A stretch of DNA of 6,650 bases, taken from positions 1 to 6,650 of the forward strand of contig JAFGOZ010000475.1 of NCBI GenBank assembly GCA_016926235.1, read 5' to 3'. The first letter of the stretch is position 1. The number at the start of each line of letters is the position of its first letter. Both the position numbers and the translations under genes were made by a program. This document shows positions 6,073-6,650 of this stretch, in pieces. The notes below the pieces were generated by a model, which saw only the letters and a list, made by a program, of their open reading frames with translations, searched no databases and was not told where the DNA came from. The DNA is from Bacteroidales bacterium (GTDB lineage Bacteria > Bacteroidota > Bacteroidia > Bacteroidales > UBA10428).

Positions 6073-6650
6073 CTAGTTTTTTGTTATGAACCAATTAATT
6101 AAAAAGCCGTTTTCAAAATTGAAAAAACTGTTTTTGAAGCGATAGCCCACTGTTACTTGATCTTTCAAAGGAAGAAATTTTATAAGCTGCGCGTGGGGGA
6201 TACTGATTTCAAATAAAGCTAAAGGCATTTGATGAAAAACCAATGATTCGAGCAAGCGATCTTTATCCGCTTCATTCACAAATAAAATATTCTTTAATTT
6301 TTCCATCCGCTTTTGCTCATCATAAATTGACATAATACTGGGGATCACTAAATTTTTGGGGACCATAATCGGAGTTGTCAATTCAAATTCGACCTGATAC
6401 CAGCTCGATCGAATTATGCCCAGGCCGCTGGTTGATGTTGCCGTACCTGACAGACGCCGAACGCTGCCAGGTTTTATCAGATTTTTATATACTCTATAAC
6501 CCCCGCCAGGGGAGGTATAAATATTTCCTTCTAAAGAATAATCCTCTGCTTCAAAAATGCCTCTGAACCAGCGCATATCTTCAGGTATCGAGCCGATTTG
6601 CCTGTTCCTGATGTGATAACTCTCCAGATCGCTGCCGAAATATTCTAATA
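6073..6650 (-). CDS. Unrecognised protein, C-terminal part (5' end outside window)
   Basis: The frame ends with TAG at 6073-6075 and stays open to the right edge, giving at least 191 residues. The ATG at 6576 is probably internal: no Shine-Dalgarno precedes it and the 24 upstream codons (including SDLESYHIRNRQIGSIPED) read as ordinary protein. I recognise no family. The visible part has a Gly-rich turn (SPGGGYRVY), a Ser/Thr/Gly stretch (SGTATSTSGLG), a charged helical segment (DEQKRMEKLKNILFVNEADK) and an aromatic, strand-like C-terminus (VGYRFKNSFFNFENGFLINW). No signal peptide or catalytic motif can be judged without the N-terminus. Position upstream of the lipoprotein gene with a 22-bp gap suggests an operon, and therefore possibly a shared envelope role, which is inference. 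Confidence 0.8.
   Translation of the reverse strand, partial: LEYFGSDLESYHIRNRQIGSIPEDMRWFRGIFEAEDYSLEGNIYTSPGGGYRVYKNLIKPGSVRRLSGTATSTSGLGIIRSSWYQVEFELTTPIMVPKNLVIPSIMSIYDEQKRMEKLKNILFVNEADKDRLLESLVFHQMPLALFEISIPHAQLIKFLPLKDQVTVGYRFKNSFFNFENGFLINWFITKN

Noticed and set aside
6073..6576. Treating the ATG at 6576 as the true start of the right-hand gene
   Set aside because: The frame stays open to the window edge, no ribosome-binding site precedes this ATG, and no signal or N-terminal feature begins there.

Overview
The window carries three protein-coding genes, all on the minus strand, so biological reading order runs from high to low coordinates. They are: (1) the 3' part of an unrecognised gene entering from the right edge (6073-6650); (2) a complete 480-residue lipoprotein gene with TPR-like helices followed by a TolB/PD40-type beta-propeller (4608-6050); and (3) after a 315-bp gap, the first 1430 codons of a very large modular secreted protein that runs off the left edge (1-4292). 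No tRNA, rRNA, CRISPR array or insertion sequence is visible.

The style of the genes suggests a bacterium of the FCB group or a neighbouring phylum (Cloacimonadota, Marinimicrobia, Calditrichota and similar). The signs are a large multidomain exported protein joining a C39-like peptidase, right-handed beta-helix repeats closed by an N-Y-W-G-T motif, and Fn3-like domains, next to a PD40 lipoprotein. This placement is inferred from protein style only. The C-terminus that could show a type IX sorting domain lies outside the window.

The large gene dominates. In order it encodes a signal peptide (about 1-26), a possible propeptide (27-238), a cysteine-peptidase domain with candidate catalytic C255, H374 and D393, three tandem beta-helix modules beginning at residues 423, 661 and 902, a beta-helix exit segment ending near W1141, and at least two Fn3-like domains plus the start of a third. 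The full modules are almost identical in length (238 and 241 codons). Shared anchors in the three copies are exactly 723 bp apart, and several motifs are virtually invariant. Base composition changes inside this gene: about 48% GC in the Fn3 part (positions 1-300) against about 32% in the repeats (1681-1980), with the switch near 960-1080.

The partial gene and the lipoprotein gene are 22 bp apart with a strong Shine-Dalgarno sequence between them, so they are probably co-transcribed. The large gene probably has its own promoter. The gap before it holds a perfect 14-bp inverted repeat spanning 84 bp with a second hairpin nested inside. This is the one non-coding element here that no standard feature explains. 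Nothing in the window shows that the three products act together.
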